A stretch of 6,416 bases of DNA from an uncultured Prevotella sp. GTDB taxonomy: Bacteria; Bacteroidota; Bacteroidia; Bacteroidales; Bacteroidaceae. The stretch covers positions 1 to 6,416 of the forward strand of contig URDV01000128.1 of the NCBI GenBank assembly GCA_900546605.1, given 5' to 3'. The position numbers and the translations under genes are program-made. Below are positions 6,364-6,416 of the stretch, one piece after another. The notes beneath the pieces are model-generated. The model ran no database searches. It worked only from the letters and a program-made list of their open reading frames with translations, and was not told where the DNA came from. Each line of letters opens with the position of its first letter. The first letter of the stretch is position 1.

Positions 6364-6404
6364 AAAAAGTGCAACATCCTATAAAAGGGGTGTTGCACTT
6401 TTTT
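6364..6404 (+). terminator. Intrinsic terminator of the three-gene unit
   Basis: AAAAAGTGCAACA (6364-6376) pairs perfectly with TGTTGCACTTTTT (6391-6403). The stem extends inward by TCCT (6377-6380) against GGGG (6387-6390), two of these four being G-T wobbles, around the 6-nt loop ATAAAA. The right arm ends in six T (6399-6404). The hairpin lies 29 bases after the third gene's stop. Because the left arm begins with a run of A, the element could also stop transcription arriving from the other side. Confidence 0.92.
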
Positions 6405-6416
6405 AGTTATAGATCG

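Overview
The window looks like chromosomal DNA of a Bacteroidota bacterium, most likely order Bacteroidales and perhaps a Prevotella-type genus. The evidence is an adjacent SusC-like and SusD-like gene pair, lipoprotein signals followed by acidic residues (the Bacteroidota surface-export pattern), AT-rich starts with no Shine-Dalgarno sequence, and a Bacteroidota-type promoter (TTTG, 19 bp, TAnnTTTG). The genus is a guess from style, not a proven call.

Layout: positions 1-555 hold no convincing gene. They contain a short 8-bp tandem repeat at the very start, two AT-rich inverted repeats, one perfect-consensus promoter (217-247), and a predicted untranslated leader of about 300 nt carrying repeated ACACACC/AGGTGT half-sites. 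Three genes follow on the + strand: a SusC/RagA-family TonB-dependent outer-membrane transporter (556-3516), a SusD/RagB-family surface lipoprotein (3617-5143), and a third lipoprotein of unassigned family (5249-6334). The two gaps between them are about 100 nt each, hold repeats or potential hairpins, and show no convincing internal promoter. A strong intrinsic hairpin terminator (6364-6404) closes the unit, so the three genes probably form one operon.

How they work together: SusC-like proteins form a TonB-energised barrel in the outer membrane and SusD-like proteins form a hinged lid that captures the ligand. The third lipoprotein sits where SusCD systems usually encode an additional surface binding protein, so it is probably an accessory ligand-binding subunit. 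No glycoside hydrolase, peptidase, sulfatase or regulator lies in the window, so the substrate (glycan, peptide or other) cannot be read from it. The main unknowns are that third protein and the structured leader. I found no CRISPR array, insertion sequence, tRNA, rRNA or clear sign of a new defence or mobile system.
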